This document shows positions 1 through 9,875 of a DNA stretch of 64,000 nucleotides, in pieces. Below the pieces are notes generated by a model, which did not search any database, was not told the DNA's origin, and was given only the letters and a program-made list of their open reading frames with translations. The translations under genes and the position numbers were made by a program. Where the stretch lies: positions 105,734 through 169,733 of the forward strand of contig BQMO01000012.1 in the NCBI GenBank assembly GCA_022180725.1. Direction: 5' to 3'. The DNA comes from Phycisphaerae bacterium (GTDB taxonomy: Bacteria; Planctomycetota; Phycisphaerae; Phycisphaerales; UBA1924). Position 1 is the first letter of the stretch. Each line of letters opens with the position of its first letter.

Positions 1-1
1 C

Positions 2-1423
2 ACCTTGCTTTCCCCTGAGCTGTACGACCCTCTGCGCGGCGACGAACTCGACCGACGCTTCTTCACCGCGACGAAGGACGGCGTGCCCGACACCGCCATG
101 CCGGGCTTCGGCGATACCCTGCGCGACGAACAGATCTGGGCGCTCGTGAATCACATCCGCGAGAAGCAGGCGACGGCGTTGCGGAAGCAGTCCGGCTCAC
201 CCAAGGCCGTGGGGGGCGTCTTCACCACGCAACGAGCCTCGTTCCGCCTCGAGACGATTGTCCATGAAGGGCTGGAGTTGCCGTGGGCGGTCGAGTTTCT
301 GCCCGACGGGCGTCTCCTGATTACCGAACGCAAGGGCACGCTGCGGCTCTTCACGCCGGGACCGGACAAGGGCGAACTTTCGGAGCCGATCGCGGGTACG
401 CCGCTCGTTCGCAACTACGGGCAGGGCGGGCTGATGGACGTGGCGTTGCACCCGAACTACGCCGAACCGGGCAATGGCTGGGTGTACCTCGCCTTCACCG
501 ACCCCTCATCGACCGCCACGCCCGACCGCGGGCCGGGCATGACCAAGGTGGTGCGAGGGAAACTCCGCGAGCAGAGCGCCCCACGCGTGAACGGGGCGCC
601 CGCGGGGGTGGTTGAGTGGACCGAGCCGCAGACGATTTTTGAGGCCAAGCGGGCGCACTACCTCGATACGGCGCTGCACTTCGGGTGCAAACTGGCCTTT
701 CAACCCGCGGGCGACAAGGGACATTTCCTGTACTTCGGGATCGGGGAGCGTGGGCGTGCCGAGATGGCGCAGGACCTGAAACGCCCCAACGGCAAGGTCC
801 ACCGCGTGTGGGACGACGGGCGCCTCCCCGCCGACAACCCCTTCGCCGATCAGCCCGACGCCTACGCCTCGATCTGGTCCTTCGGGCACCGCAACCCGCA
901 GGGGTTGATCTTCGACCTGAAGGGCAACCTGTGGGATACGGAGCACGGCCCGCGCGGGGGTGATGAACTGAACCTGATCCGCCGGGGCGCGAACTACGGC
1001 TGGCCCACCGTGTCGTACGGGATCAACTACAACGGCGCGCCGCTGCGAACGCCGTGGCCCGAGATCGTTTCCAACCAGGGTCGTGGGCACGAGGGGAACG
1101 TGGCGGACATCGCGATGCCGGCGTTTCGGTGGATGCCGAGCATCGGGGCGTGCGGGCTGACGGTGGTGCAACCCGGCCCCAAGGGCGAGGCCTTCCCCGC
1201 CTGGCGGGGCGACCTGCTCGCCGGGGGGCTGTCGGGATCGAACGTCGATCGTCTGCGCGTCGAGGTCGGCGCGGACGGCGTGGGCCGCGTCGTGGAGCGC
1301 GAGGAGATCGTGCACGGGCGAGGGCGGGTGCGGGATGTGCGCTGTGCGCCCGACGGGTCCATCTACGTGGTACTGAACGGCCCGGACCGGATCATCCGCC
1401 TGGCGCCGGTGAGCACGCCATGA
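2..1423 (+). CDS. PQQ-dependent aldose (glucose/sorbosone-type) dehydrogenase with N-terminal cytochrome c domain, 5' end missing
   Basis: The reading frame is open at the window edge, so the true start lies upstream. The first ~55 residues look like the end of a cytochrome c domain (AMPGFGDTLRDEQIWALVNH is the usual last helix and Met-ligand region); its CxxCH motif must lie before the window. From about residue 80 a six-bladed quinoprotein beta-propeller follows, with LPWAVEFLPDGRLLITER, GQGGLMDVALHPNY, SFGHRNPQGL and EHGPRGGDELN, the hallmarks of soluble aldose sugar dehydrogenases (YliI/Asd, GSDH family). Family knowledge says it oxidises sugars in the periplasm and could pass electrons to the fused haem. 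The stop overlaps the next start in an ATGA junction, so translational coupling to an ABC ATPase is likely. The substrate cannot be read from sequence. Confidence 0.9.
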   Translation, partial: TLLSPELYDPLRGDELDRRFFTATKDGVPDTAMPGFGDTLRDEQIWALVNHIREKQATALRKQSGSPKAVGGVFTTQRASFRLETIVHEGLELPWAVEFLPDGRLLITERKGTLRLFTPGPDKGELSEPIAGTPLVRNYGQGGLMDVALHPNYAEPGNGWVYLAFTDPSSTATPDRGPGMTKVVRGKLREQSAPRVNGAPAGVVEWTEPQTIFEAKRAHYLDTALHFGCKLAFQPAGDKGHFLYFGIGERGRAEMAQDLKRPNGKVHRVWDDGRLPADNPFADQPDAYASIWSFGHRNPQGLIFDLKGNLWDTEHGPRGGDELNLIRRGANYGWPTVSYGINYNGAPLRTPWPEIVSNQGRGHEGNVADIAMPAFRWMPSIGACGLTVVQPGPKGEAFPAWRGDLLAGGLSGSNVDRLRVEVGADGVGRVVEREEIVHGRGRVRDVRCAPDGSIYVVLNGPDRIIRLAPVSTP

Positions 1424-2244
1424 GCCAACCCGACGTTGCGCCGGTGGAAGTCGAGATTCGCGGGCTGCACAAGGCCTTCGACGGCCGACCCGTGCTGCGC
1501 GGGGTGGACCTGACCATCCGCCGGGGTGAGATGGTCGCGGTAGTCGGCGCGTCGGGGTGCGGGAAGACCGTGCTGCTCAAACACATTACGGGGCACCTGA
1601 CGCCCGACGCGGGGACGGTGCGCGTGGCCGATCATGAACGCCCGGGCAGCCCGCTGCGCGACCTGAGCACGCTGACCCCCGAGGCGATGGACGAAATCCG
1701 GCGGCACTGGGCGGTGGTCTTTCAGCGCAACGCGCTGCTGAGCGGAACGGTGCTGCACAACCTGGCGTTCTGGCCGCGTGAAATCAAGCGGATGAGCGAC
1801 GAGCACATCCGGCCGCTGGCGCGCCGGGCCCTCGAACAGGTCGGGCTGGATCCCGACGCCGTGCTGGGGCGCGACCGCGAGGCGCTCTCCGGGGGCATGG
1901 CCAAGCGCGTGGCCATCGCCCGCGCCCTGGTGATGGACCCGGTGCTGATCATGTACGACGAGCCGACCGCGGGGCTGGACCCGGAGATGTGCGGGCAAAT
2001 CCACGCGTTGATCGCGCAGACCCACGAGTCCCGGCCCGGCCTGGGCGTTGCCCGAACTTCAATCATCATCACGCACGACACGGAACTGCTGCGTGCACTC
2101 CGCCCGCGCGTCGTCATGCTCCACGCGGGGCTGGTGCACTTCGACGGCTCCTTCGAGGCGTTCCTCGGGAGCGACGACGCGCACATCATCCCGTACCTCC
2201 GCCAGATGCCGGTGCTCCAGGATCGCGATCGCGCGAACGTCTAG
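1420..2244 (+). CDS. ABC transporter ATP-binding protein, MlaF/Ttg2A-like
   Basis: This 274-residue cytoplasmic ATPase has Walker A GASGCGKT at residues 43-50, the signature LSGGM at 156-160 followed by [10 protein letters not shown], and Walker [14 protein letters not shown] from 176. LSGGMAKR together with TAGLDP is typical of the MlaF subfamily that powers phospholipid (Mla/Mce) transport; the H-loop lies in IIITHD. The ATG overlaps the stop of the sugar dehydrogenase (ATGA). No permease or MCE-domain gene is adjacent, but an MlaE-type permease lies at 38847-39731, so the two may form one transporter with separate loci. The 3' end shares a CTAG stop palindrome with the convergent rnhA. Confidence 0.9.
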   Translation: MSQPDVAPVEVEIRGLHKAFDGRPVLRGVDLTIRRGEMVAVVGASGCGKTVLLKHITGHLTPDAGTVRVADHERPGSPLRDLSTLTPEAMDEIRRHWAVVFQRNALLSGTVLHNLAFWPREIKRMSDEHIRPLARRALEQVGLDPDAVLGRDREALSGGMAKRVAIARALVMDPVLIMYDEPTAGLDPEMCGQIHALIAQTHESRPGLGVARTSIIITHDTELLRALRPRVVMLHAGLVHFDGSFEAFLGSDDAHIIPYLRQMPVLQDRDRANV

Positions 2245-2699
2245 CCGGCCGCCGCCGCCCGCGCCGCCGCGACGGCGAGTTCATCGCACCGCTCGTTCTC
2301 CGGGTGCTCGTTGTGCCCGCGGATCCAGTGGAACCGCACCTCGTGCCGCGACGTCAGCGCATCGAGCACCTCCCAGAGATCCTGGTTCTTTACGGGCTTC
2401 TTGTCGGCGGTCTTCCACCCGCGCTTCTTCCACGCCGCCAGCCACTCCTTCAGCCCGTTCAGCACGTACTGCGAGTCGGAATACAACTCGACGCGCGACG
2501 GCCGCGTGAGCGCCCGCAGGCCTTGGATCACCGCCATCAGTTCCATGCGGTTATTGGTGGTCTCGCGCTCGCCCCCGCTGGCCTCCTTTTCCGCCGCGCT
2601 AGCCGGGTGCCGCAGGATGTACGCCCACCCGCCCGGGCCGGGGTTCCCCGAGCAGGCGCCGTCGGTGTACAACTCCACGTGAGGCCGATCGTCGCTCAC
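2241..2699 (-). CDS. rnhA: Ribonuclease HI
   Basis: The 152-residue protein has the RNase HI length and all four carboxylates: D13 in [10 protein letters not shown]53 in RMELMAV, D75 in YSDSQYV and D139 in RCDELA. It cleaves the RNA strand of RNA-DNA hybrids (R-loops, primers) using Mg2+ in the cytoplasm. The basic handle helix ([16 protein letters not shown]) is present. The GTG start overlaps the upstream glycogen synthase stop (GTGA), so the two are probably co-translated. Its TAG stop and the TAG of the convergent ATPase gene share the palindrome CTAG at 2241-2244. Confidence 0.97.
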   Translation of the reverse strand: MSDDRPHVELYTDGACSGNPGPGGWAYILRHPASAAEKEASGGERETTNNRMELMAVIQGLRALTRPSRVELYSDSQYVLNGLKEWLAAWKKRGWKTADKKPVKNQDLWEVLDALTSRHEVRFHWIRGHNEHPENERCDELAVAAARAAAAG

Positions 2700-4690
2700 G
2701 CGCCCTCCCCGGCCTTGCTCGACTCCGGGTTGATCTGCGGCGCCAGCACGCTCGCGGGCACCATCGGCACGCCCCCGGACGAGCCCAGGTCGGTGGCGTG
2801 CTCGGCGTGGAAACGCGCGATCGCCAGGTCGTGGGCCGCGTGATACGCCCGCCCCAGTTTGCTCCAGTCAAAGTCCCACGAACGCTTGTCCACTTCGTTG
2901 CGCAACGCGATCCGCTCGCGGCGTTCCATACGGCAGAAGTCGAGCAGGTAGGCCGTCAGGTCCGCCGCCGAGTCATGGAACGACCGTCCGCGCCGACGCA
3001 CGACTTTCAGCCCTGAAACCTCGGGGTTCTGGAAGTTGTCAAGCACGAACCGCCCGAACCCGGCCAGGTCGCTCGTGACGCTGGGCACCCCCACCGCCGC
3101 GCACTCCAGCGGGGTGTACCCCCACGGCTCATACTGGCTGGGAAAAAGCCCCAGGTGACACCCGCGCACGAACTGGTCATATTCCAGCCCCCACAATCGG
3201 TTGTGTGGCGTGATGAAGTCCGGGTGGTACACCACCTTCACCGGATCATCTTCCCGGTTGAACAACTGCAACGCCCGCAGGTGCGCCAGCACCGGGTCGT
3301 TCGCGTCGTCCTCCAGCAGGTGCGTCACCACCATCGGCAGGCAGGGCTGCTTCAGGGCGTGCTGCGCCCGGCGGTACCGCAGCATCCAGTACTCGTCCAC
3401 CAGATCGTCCAGGTGCAGTTTGCCCCCGCCCGCGGCCCGGCGGAAGAGCCGCTGCTCCACCCCGTCCACGATCTTCGAGCAGATGTCGCGCAGTTCGTTC
3501 AGGACCCCGCGCTTCTCCATCGCCAGCGGGTTGATGCTCCGGGTCGCGCGCTTCGAGATGATGAAGAAGACCACTGTCTTGCCGAGTTGGGCCGCCTTCA
3601 ACTCCGCGTTCAGCCGCGCCATCGCCTCGACGCACAGGTCGAACCCCTTGTTCTTCGGCTCGTACCGACCGGACGTAAACACGTAGAGCGTGCGGTCGAG
3701 ATCGAAGGAATAACTGGGGAAAAAGTGCCCCATCGTGAACCGGTGAATCTCGTCCTTGTACTCCCCGTGCAGGCGCTGCTGGTCGTGCCCGGCGTTGTAC
3801 AACCCGATCGTGAGCGCGTTGGGCGTCACCACGTCCACCGGGCGGCCGAGCAACTGCGCGCACTCTTCCGCCGTCACGCTCGACACCGTCGTAAAGACGT
3901 GCGCCCCGTGGGCCGCGGCCCGCTCGATGGCGTGCTGCGTCCGCACGTTGTACCGCGCCGCCTCCTGCGCCTGGTCGATCCACGGCAACTGGTCGTAAAA
4001 ATCCTCGCGCGAACTGGCGATGTACCGTCCCAGGATCGTCGCGTGCGTCGTGAACAGCGTCGCCACCGGCAGCCCCTGCCGGCGGATCAGCGGGATCGCC
4101 AGCGCCCCGAGCCATTCGTGGAAGTGCGCCACCAGGGGCTGATGCCCCACCTTCGTCTGCGGGCGCTGCTCGCAGAGCGCCTCGAACAACTTGCGGCACG
4201 CTTCCGCGAAACTCACCACCATGTCGATCAGCCCGTCGCCGCTCGGGGTTTCCAGCCCGTGGTCCGCCCACAGCCGGTACTTCACCTGCCCTAGCTGCTC
4301 CGGGGGCAGGTAATACTCCAGCAGCATCACGCGCGGGCGCCCGGGCACCAGCCACCGCCCGTAATGCACCACCAGCCCTCGTTCGCGCAGCCGCTCGATC
4401 GCCCGCGCCAGCCACCCCCCGGGGCGTGCTTCCTCGAACTCCACCTGAGCCCGCGCCGGTTCGTACGGGCCGATCATGCAGTACCGATCGCCCCACCTCG
4501 CCGTCATCAGCGGCGCCTTGCTCCGCACCACCTGGTAGATGCCCCCTACCTGGTTGCACACCTCGGTGGAGACCTCGAACAGCATCGGGCCGGCCGGCGG
4601 CCTCGCCGCGCTCCCCGGCTCGGCCAGTGTCGCCGCCCCATGAACATGGTCGGCGCTCGCCGGGTCGGATTGCAGACTGCGCTCGGACAT
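2696..4690 (-). CDS. Glycogen synthase, GT3 (eukaryotic/GYS-like) family
   Basis: The protein has about 664 residues. Near the N-terminus [18 protein letters not shown] matches the GT3 sugar-nucleotide site (VGGIYTV in animal enzymes), and near the C-terminus [20 protein letters not shown] is the GT3 E-x7-E motif. GT3 enzymes extend alpha-1,4-glucan from UDP-glucose, unlike the ADP-glucose GT5 enzymes of most bacteria. The DNA at the 5' end allows two starts: ATG at 4690 (chosen) or GTG at 4726, which has a weak AAGG upstream. Homology begins only at about residue 36 from the ATG. It is divergent from purL with under 50 bp between starts, so promoters must be very short or overlap, and it is coupled to rnhA downstream. 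Confidence 0.9.
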   Translation of the reverse strand: MSERSLQSDPASADHVHGAATLAEPGSAARPPAGPMLFEVSTEVCNQVGGIYQVVRSKAPLMTARWGDRYCMIGPYEPARAQVEFEEARPGGWLARAIERLRERGLVVHYGRWLVPGRPRVMLLEYYLPPEQLGQVKYRLWADHGLETPSGDGLIDMVVSFAEACRKLFEALCEQRPQTKVGHQPLVAHFHEWLGALAIPLIRRQGLPVATLFTTHATILGRYIASSREDFYDQLPWIDQAQEAARYNVRTQHAIERAAAHGAHVFTTVSSVTAEECAQLLGRPVDVVTPNALTIGLYNAGHDQQRLHGEYKDEIHRFTMGHFFPSYSFDLDRTLYVFTSGRYEPKNKGFDLCVEAMARLNAELKAAQLGKTVVFFIISKRATRSINPLAMEKRGVLNELRDICSKIVDGVEQRLFRRAAGGGKLHLDDLVDEYWMLRYRRAQHALKQPCLPMVVTHLLEDDANDPVLAHLRALQLFNREDDPVKVVYHPDFITPHNRLWGLEYDQFVRGCHLGLFPSQYEPWGYTPLECAAVGVPSVTSDLAGFGRFVLDNFQNPEVSGLKVVRRRGRSFHDSAADLTAYLLDFCRMERRERIALRNEVDKRSWDFDWSKLGRAYHAAHDLAIARFHAEHATDLGSSGGVPMVPASVLAPQINPESSKAGEGA

Positions 4691-4738
4691 GGCGGACACT
4701 GTAACCAGCCGCGGCGAGGGCGGCACTATCCTTGCCCC

Positions 4739-7700
4739 GTGAGCACCTCCCCCACCGTCGTCCGCGTTGAAGTCCGCACACGCCCGGGCCTGCTCGACCC
4801 CCGCGCCCGATCCGTCCTCACCAGGGCCTCGTCACACGGGCTCCCCGTGCGCGACGCCGCCACCGCCAAGGTGTATCTCATCGAGGCCCCGCTCGATCCC
4901 GCCGCGCGCGACCGTATCGTGCGGGAACTCCTCACCGACCCGGTCGTGGAGCAGGCGACCCTTGGCGCATCCCCGTCGCCCGGGGTGCTCGTCGAAGTGC
5001 TCCCCCTGCCGGGGGTCATGGACCCGGCGGGCCTCTCCGTCGCCGCCGCCATCCGCGACCTGACCGGCGTCTCGGCCCGCGTGCTCACCGGCGTGCGCTA
5101 CGACCTCTCAGGAATCTCGGCGGAACAGGCCGCGGCGTTCGCGCGACGCGCCCTCGCCAACCCCGTCGTACACCAAATTCGCACCGAGGCGTTCACGCCG
5201 TCGTCCCTGCCCGCCGGCACGCCGTACGCGTTCCGCCAGAAGACCGTGGCGCTGCGGGGCCTGAGCGACGAGGCCCTGGCGTCGTTCTCGCGCGAAGCCC
5301 ACCTCTTCATGAGCGTGCCCGAACTGCGCGCCGTCGCCGACCACTTCGATCAACTCGGGCGCGACCCCACCGAGATCGAACTCGAAACCCTGGCGCAGAC
5401 GTGGTCCGAGCACTGCGTGCACAAGACGCTCAAGAGCCGCGTCGAGTACCGCGAAGCACGCCCCGAGGGCCACGCCGAGGATGTTCTGGCTCGGGCCGAC
5501 GCCCCCCGCCGCCCGGGCACGAAGCGCGGCCTGGACATGTCCTTCGAGTTCACGCGCTCGGGCCGTGCCGACTCCAGCACCGCACGCGCCCACGAGACCG
5601 ACGACGACGCCCGCGATGATGGTGAGTCAGGCGACGCGCCCACGCCGAGCGATTCATTCTGGGCCGGACGCCCGGGGCACACCGTCCACGAGGACGGCTC
5701 GGTCACCATCGAAAATCTGCTGAAGAACACCGTCGCCGCCGCGACGCACGAACTCATCGCCGACGGCGTCGATTGGACGCTCTCCGTGTTCAAGGACAAC
5801 TCCGGCGTCGTCGCCCTCGACGACGAGTTCGGGGTCTGCATCAAGGTCGAGACCCACAACCGCCCATCGGCCCTCGAGCCCTACGGCGGGGCCGCCACCG
5901 GCGTGGGCGGGTGCATCCGCGACGTCATCGGCACCGGGCTGGGCGCCAAACCCATCGCCAATACCGACATCTTCTGTGTCGCCGACCCTGCCATGCCCGA
6001 CGCCGCCCTGCCCCCCGGCACGCTCCACCCCCGGCGCATCCTCACCGACGTGGTCGCCGGCGTGCGCGACTACGGCAACCGCATGGGCATCCCCACGGTC
6101 AACGGGGCCGTCGCCTTCGACCCCCGCTACGTCGGCAACCCGCTGGTCTTCTGCGGGTGCGTCGGGCTGATCCCCCGCACGCTAGTGCACGGCCAGGCCC
6201 GCCCCGGCGACCGCATCGTCGCCCTGGGCGGACGCACCGGACGCGACGGCATCCACGGCGCCACGTTCTCCTCCGCCGAGGTCGAGCAGGGCCACGCCGA
6301 CGAGTTCAGCCACGCCGTGCAGATCGGCAACGCCATCGAAGAGAAACGCGTGCTCGACGCCATCCTCCGCGCCCGAGACGCCGGGCCGCTCTACTCGGCT
6401 ATGACCGACTGCGGCGCGGGCGGGTTCTCCTCCGCCGTCGGCGAGATGGGCAAGGACCTGGGCGCAATCGTCCACCTCGACCGCATCCCCACGAAGTACG
6501 ACGGCCTCTCGCACACCGAGTTGTGGATCAGCGAAGCCCAGGAGCGCATGGTCCTCGCCGTGCCGCCCGAGCACCTGCCCGCCCTGCGCGCCATCTGCGA
6601 CGAAGAACTCGTCGAGGTGAGCGACCTCGGCGAGTTCGGCACGCCCAACGCCGACCTTGTGCTCTTCTATCACGAGCATGAGGTCGGGCGGCTCTCGATG
6701 ACCTTCCTGCACGACGGGCTGCCCAGCCCGACGCGCGAGGCCGCATGGACGCCCCCCACGCCCGGCCTGACGCGCCGCGCCACGGGTGACATCTCCATCG
6801 CCGACGCCCTCCGCCGGCTCCTCGCCCATCCCAACGTCGCCAGCAAGCACTGGATCGTCCGCCAGTACGACCACGAGGTGCAGGGCACATCGGTCGTAAA
6901 GCCCCTGTGCGGCCCGGGCGGGCGTGGTCCCTCCGACGCCGCCGTCCTCGAACCACGCCCCGGCACCAACCGCGGCATCGCCCTGGCCAATGGCCTCAAC
7001 ACCGGCGTCGGCGACGTCGCCCTCGGGGGCGACCCGTACCAGATGGCGCTGCACGGCCTGGACGAGTGCGTCCGCAACCTCGTCTGTGTCGGGGCCGACC
7101 CCGCGCGCATCGCCATCCTCGACAACTTCTGCTGGCCCAGTTGCGACGTGCCCGTCAACATGGGCGCGCTCGTTCGCGCCTGCGCGGGCTGCTACGACGG
7201 CGCCAAGGCCTATCGAACTCCCTTCGTCTCCGGGAAAGATTCCCTCAACAACCAGCTCCGATACACCGACCCCGCCACCGGCGAGGCCCGCGTCATCGAA
7301 ATCCCGTACACCCTGCTCATCAGCGGCTTGGGAATCGTGCCCAACCTCGCGCGCGTCGTCACCATGGACGCCAAAACGCCGGGCAATACGCTGCTGCTTA
7401 TCGGGCAGACCACCGGCGCCATGGGCGGATCGCTCTACCAGGCCGCGCTTGGCATGCCCGCGGGGCGCGATGACGATTGGGCGCGTGTTCCCGAAGTGAG
7501 CCTGACCGCCGGCCCGGCCGCCGCCCGCGCCGTCGCCCAGTGCATCGCCGACGGGCTGGTGCGTTCCGCCCACGATTGCTCCGAGGGCGGCGTGCTCGCG
7601 GCCGTCGCCGAGATGCTCATCGCCACCACGGGCGATCAGGCCGACAGCGCCGCCGCCAAGCAATCCTCCGCACTCGCGGACTTGCTCGCCGCCAAGGCCG

Positions 7701-7975
7701 GCGCCATCCGCCCCCTCGGGGCCGATCTTACATTCGCCGATGACCTCCTCGAACCCGAGCAAATCGCCTTCGCCGAGTCTCCCTCGCGGTACGTCCTCGA
7801 AGTCCGAGCCGAGGACGTGAGCAAGGTGAAAAACGTGCTGCGCGATTTCGGCGGCATCCCCTTTGTCGCGATCGGAAAACTCACCGACTCGGGCCGCCTC
7901 ACCTGGCGCGCCATGGACGTGGACGAAGACGTGAACGCCCTGGCCCGTGCCTGGCGCGCCCCCTTGGACTGGTAA
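4739..7975 (+). CDS. purL: Phosphoribosylformylglycinamidine synthase, PurS-PurL fusion without glutaminase domain
   Basis: This enzyme of about 1078 residues makes FGAM from FGAR, ATP and glutamine (purine step 4). The first ~165 residues read as two consecutive PurS-like modules (VRVEVRTRPGLLDPRARSV, then VLVEVLPLPGVMDPAGLSV). The synthase core follows, with the LAQTWSEHCVHKTLKS helix and two AIRS-type halves (ETHNRPSALEPYGGAATGVG; FVSGKDSLNNQ). An acidic, low-complexity insert of about 90 residues separates the SEHC helix from IENLLKNT. No PurQ glutaminase domain follows, so a separate PurQ is expected elsewhere. The GTG start at 4739 fits where the PurS homology begins; no Shine-Dalgarno is visible. 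Confidence 0.95.
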   Translation: MSTSPTVVRVEVRTRPGLLDPRARSVLTRASSHGLPVRDAATAKVYLIEAPLDPAARDRIVRELLTDPVVEQATLGASPSPGVLVEVLPLPGVMDPAGLSVAAAIRDLTGVSARVLTGVRYDLSGISAEQAAAFARRALANPVVHQIRTEAFTPSSLPAGTPYAFRQKTVALRGLSDEALASFSREAHLFMSVPELRAVADHFDQLGRDPTEIELETLAQTWSEHCVHKTLKSRVEYREARPEGHAEDVLARADAPRRPGTKRGLDMSFEFTRSGRADSSTARAHETDDDARDDGESGDAPTPSDSFWAGRPGHTVHEDGSVTIENLLKNTVAAATHELIADGVDWTLSVFKDNSGVVALDDEFGVCIKVETHNRPSALEPYGGAATGVGGCIRDVIGTGLGAKPIANTDIFCVADPAMPDAALPPGTLHPRRILTDVVAGVRDYGNRMGIPTVNGAVAFDPRYVGNPLVFCGCVGLIPRTLVHGQARPGDRIVALGGRTGRDGIHGATFSSAEVEQGHADEFSHAVQIGNAIEEKRVLDAILRARDAGPLYSAMTDCGAGGFSSAVGEMGKDLGAIVHLDRIPTKYDGLSHTELWISEAQERMVLAVPPEHLPALRAICDEELVEVSDLGEFGTPNADLVLFYHEHEVGRLSMTFLHDGLPSPTREAAWTPPTPGLTRRATGDISIADALRRLLAHPNVASKHWIVRQYDHEVQGTSVVKPLCGPGGRGPSDAAVLEPRPGTNRGIALANGLNTGVGDVALGGDPYQMALHGLDECVRNLVCVGADPARIAILDNFCWPSCDVPVNMGALVRACAGCYDGAKAYRTPFVSGKDSLNNQLRYTDPATGEARVIEIPYTLLISGLGIVPNLARVVTMDAKTPGNTLLLIGQTTGAMGGSLYQAALGMPAGRDDDWARVPEVSLTAGPAAARAVAQCIADGLVRSAHDCSEGGVLAAVAEMLIATTGDQADSAAAKQSSALADLLAAKAGAIRPLGADLTFADDLLEPEQIAFAESPSRYVLEVRAEDVSKVKNVLRDFGGIPFVAIGKLTDSGRLTWRAMDVDEDVNALARAWRAPLDW

Positions 7976-7980
7976 TCCTC

Positions 7981-8307
7981 ATGAGCACACCCCCGATCCA
8001 ACCCGGCCCACTCGAGAAGCCCCCTGCAAAGAGCGGCCTCGACGATTATCACCAAGTCGCCGACACCGTGGGCGGCGTGCCCAACCTCCGCCTCAAGGAC
8101 AACGTCGTGCAGACCCTCGTCGTCCTCGGGGCCATGCTGCTGGGGGGACTCATCGGAAGCATCCTCGCGTGGACGGGCGTGCTCGAATGGGAGTGGTACC
8201 TCGCCGCCGGGGCCGGGGCGGTCGCCGGCATGATCCTGGGCACGCTGTTCAGCGGCCTGGTGCTCATGGTCCTGGGGTGGGTGCGGACCTTCGGAAACAA
8301 GTCGTAA
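7981..8307 (+). CDS. Small two-helix membrane protein of unknown function
   Basis: This protein of 108 residues is not recognised. A soluble proline-rich N-terminus of about 45 residues precedes two hydrophobic segments (VVQTLVVLGAMLLGGLIGSI, about 44-65, and a glycine-rich YLAAGAGAVAGMILGTLFSG stretch, about 74-97). The second has GxxxG-like small-residue packing. The gene starts 5 bp after the purL stop, so it is very likely co-transcribed with purL, although nothing in it suggests a purine role. Confidence 0.75.
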   Translation: MSTPPIQPGPLEKPPAKSGLDDYHQVADTVGGVPNLRLKDNVVQTLVVLGAMLLGGLIGSILAWTGVLEWEWYLAAGAGAVAGMILGTLFSGLVLMVLGWVRTFGNKS

Positions 8308-8370
8308 TTCGTCGGCCAGTCAGGGGCACTTCGTCGCGTACTCGGGAAACACCCTCGAAAGGAGTTTCCC

Positions 8371-9813
8371 GTGAAGACCGCCCCGTTGGCCGCACTGATG
8401 CTCACCGTCGCCGGCGCCACCGTCGCCCTAGCCCAGCCGGAAGTTGAACCCAATAACACCTACACCCAAGCCGGAACGTCTACCGGCGTCCCCGTCACCC
8501 GCACTGGGACCATCGCCGCCGCCAACGACGTGGACTTCTATGCCGTCACCGTCCCGGCCGGGTCTTCGCTGAAGATCCGAGCCGTCCCCACCTCGCATAC
8601 CTGCATGACGAGCGACCTGGTCGTTTCGCTGATCAGCCCGGCGGGGATCACCATCGTCACCAACGACGACGGCCCCGGCATGTTCTTCTGCCCGGAAATC
8701 CACCCCACGCGCGACGCGGGCGCGGCCAACCTCCCCGGCGGCACGTACTACATCGGCGTCAATAACATCAACGGGGCGACCAACGTGCAGTACCAACTCG
8801 TGGTCGAGTTCGGCTACGTGGCCTCCCCTCTCGCCCCCACGTTCACGTACCAGGGCGTCCTGAAGGAGAATGAACTTCCCGTCAACGGCCCGCGCGACTT
8901 CACCGTCACGCTTTGGGATCACCCCGTGGGCGCCAACGCCGAGAACCGCATCGGCACACCCATCCACATGAACAGTGTGGACGTGCTCAACGGCCTGTTC
9001 ATGCTCCCGCTCAACTTCGGCGCCGACGCCTTCAACGGCCAGGAGCGCTATATCGAAATCCAGGTCGCCTACAGCGGGCAAGGCCCCGGCGGCACCACGC
9101 TCGGCCCGCGTCAGCGGCTCACCGTCACGCCCCACGCCGCGTACGCTTTGAAGGCGGCCGCGGCCGATTCCGCGACGAATGCCTCCCAGGCCAACTACGC
9201 GAACTCCGCAAACTCCGCGTTCCAGGCCCAGTTCGCCACCCTCGCCGATTCCACCTTCTCCGCACCCTGGAACGGCATCACCGGCATGCCCGCCGGGTTC
9301 GCCGATGGCCAGGACAACGCCGGCCCGTGGTTGCTCAACGGCTTCACCGCCTACTACTCCGCGGGCGCCGTGGCCGTGGGCACCACCAACGCCGGGGGCT
9401 TCACCTTCGCCGTCAACGGCTCGGCCGCCAAGGTCGGCGGCGGCTCCTGGTCCGTCTTCTGCGACTCCCGCCTCAAGCACGACATCAAACCTCTCACCGG
9501 CACGCTCGACAAACTGCTCGGCCTTCGCGGGTACACCTTCGCTTACAACGAGCAAGCCGTTGAGCAGCGCCTGGCGATGCCCGGCACGCAGATCGGGCTC
9601 ATGGCCGAGGAAGTCGAGCGCGTCTTCCCGGATTGGGTTGACAAGGACGCCGACGGCTTCCGCTACGTCACCGAGCGTGCGACCACCGCCCTCATGGTCG
9701 AAGCCCTCCGCGACCTCCGCGCCGAAAAGGACGCCGCCCTCGCCCAGAAGCAGGCGCAGATCGACTCCCTCACCGCCCGCCTCGAACGTCTTGAAGCGGC
9801 CCTGAAGAAGTAA
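8371..9813 (+). CDS. Exported PPC-domain protein with C-terminal S74 intramolecular chaperone (tail-fibre-like)
   Basis: The 480-residue protein starts at GTG with a strong AAAGGAG at 8358-8364. Residues 1-21 are a signal peptide ending ALAQ. Residues 22-145 resemble a bacterial pre-peptidase C-terminal (PPC) beta domain (EVEPNNTY, DVDFYAVTVPAG). A middle region (FTYQGVLKENELPVNGPRDF) resembles planctomycete tail-fibre-domain proteins. From about residue 365, DSRLKHDIKPL and GLMAEEVERVFP identify the peptidase S74 chaperone that trimerises fibres, followed by a coiled coil (residues ~450-478). The usual S-D-x-R-x-K autocleavage site reads CDSRLK, with Cys in place of the nucleophilic Ser. A surface or appendage role is likely; the ligand is unknown. 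Confidence 0.85.
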   Translation: MKTAPLAALMLTVAGATVALAQPEVEPNNTYTQAGTSTGVPVTRTGTIAAANDVDFYAVTVPAGSSLKIRAVPTSHTCMTSDLVVSLISPAGITIVTNDDGPGMFFCPEIHPTRDAGAANLPGGTYYIGVNNINGATNVQYQLVVEFGYVASPLAPTFTYQGVLKENELPVNGPRDFTVTLWDHPVGANAENRIGTPIHMNSVDVLNGLFMLPLNFGADAFNGQERYIEIQVAYSGQGPGGTTLGPRQRLTVTPHAAYALKAAAADSATNASQANYANSANSAFQAQFATLADSTFSAPWNGITGMPAGFADGQDNAGPWLLNGFTAYYSAGAVAVGTTNAGGFTFAVNGSAAKVGGGSWSVFCDSRLKHDIKPLTGTLDKLLGLRGYTFAYNEQAVEQRLAMPGTQIGLMAEEVERVFPDWVDKDADGFRYVTERATTALMVEALRDLRAEKDAALAQKQAQIDSLTARLERLEAALKK

Positions 9814-9847
9814 TCGACGCCCGAGGGGATCGTCGAGCCTTGCCCGC

Positions 9848-9875
9848 AACGCCCCGGCCTCTACGCCGGGGCGTT
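9848..9875. terminator. Hairpin between convergent genes, terminator candidate
   Basis: An 11-bp perfect inverted repeat (AACGCCCCGGC at 9848-9858, GCCGGGGCGTT at 9865-9875) with a 6-nt loop lies between the convergent S74-protein and GNAT genes. It contains the stop codon of the GNAT gene (9861-9863). There is no U-tract on either strand, so intrinsic termination is uncertain. Confidence 0.45.
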
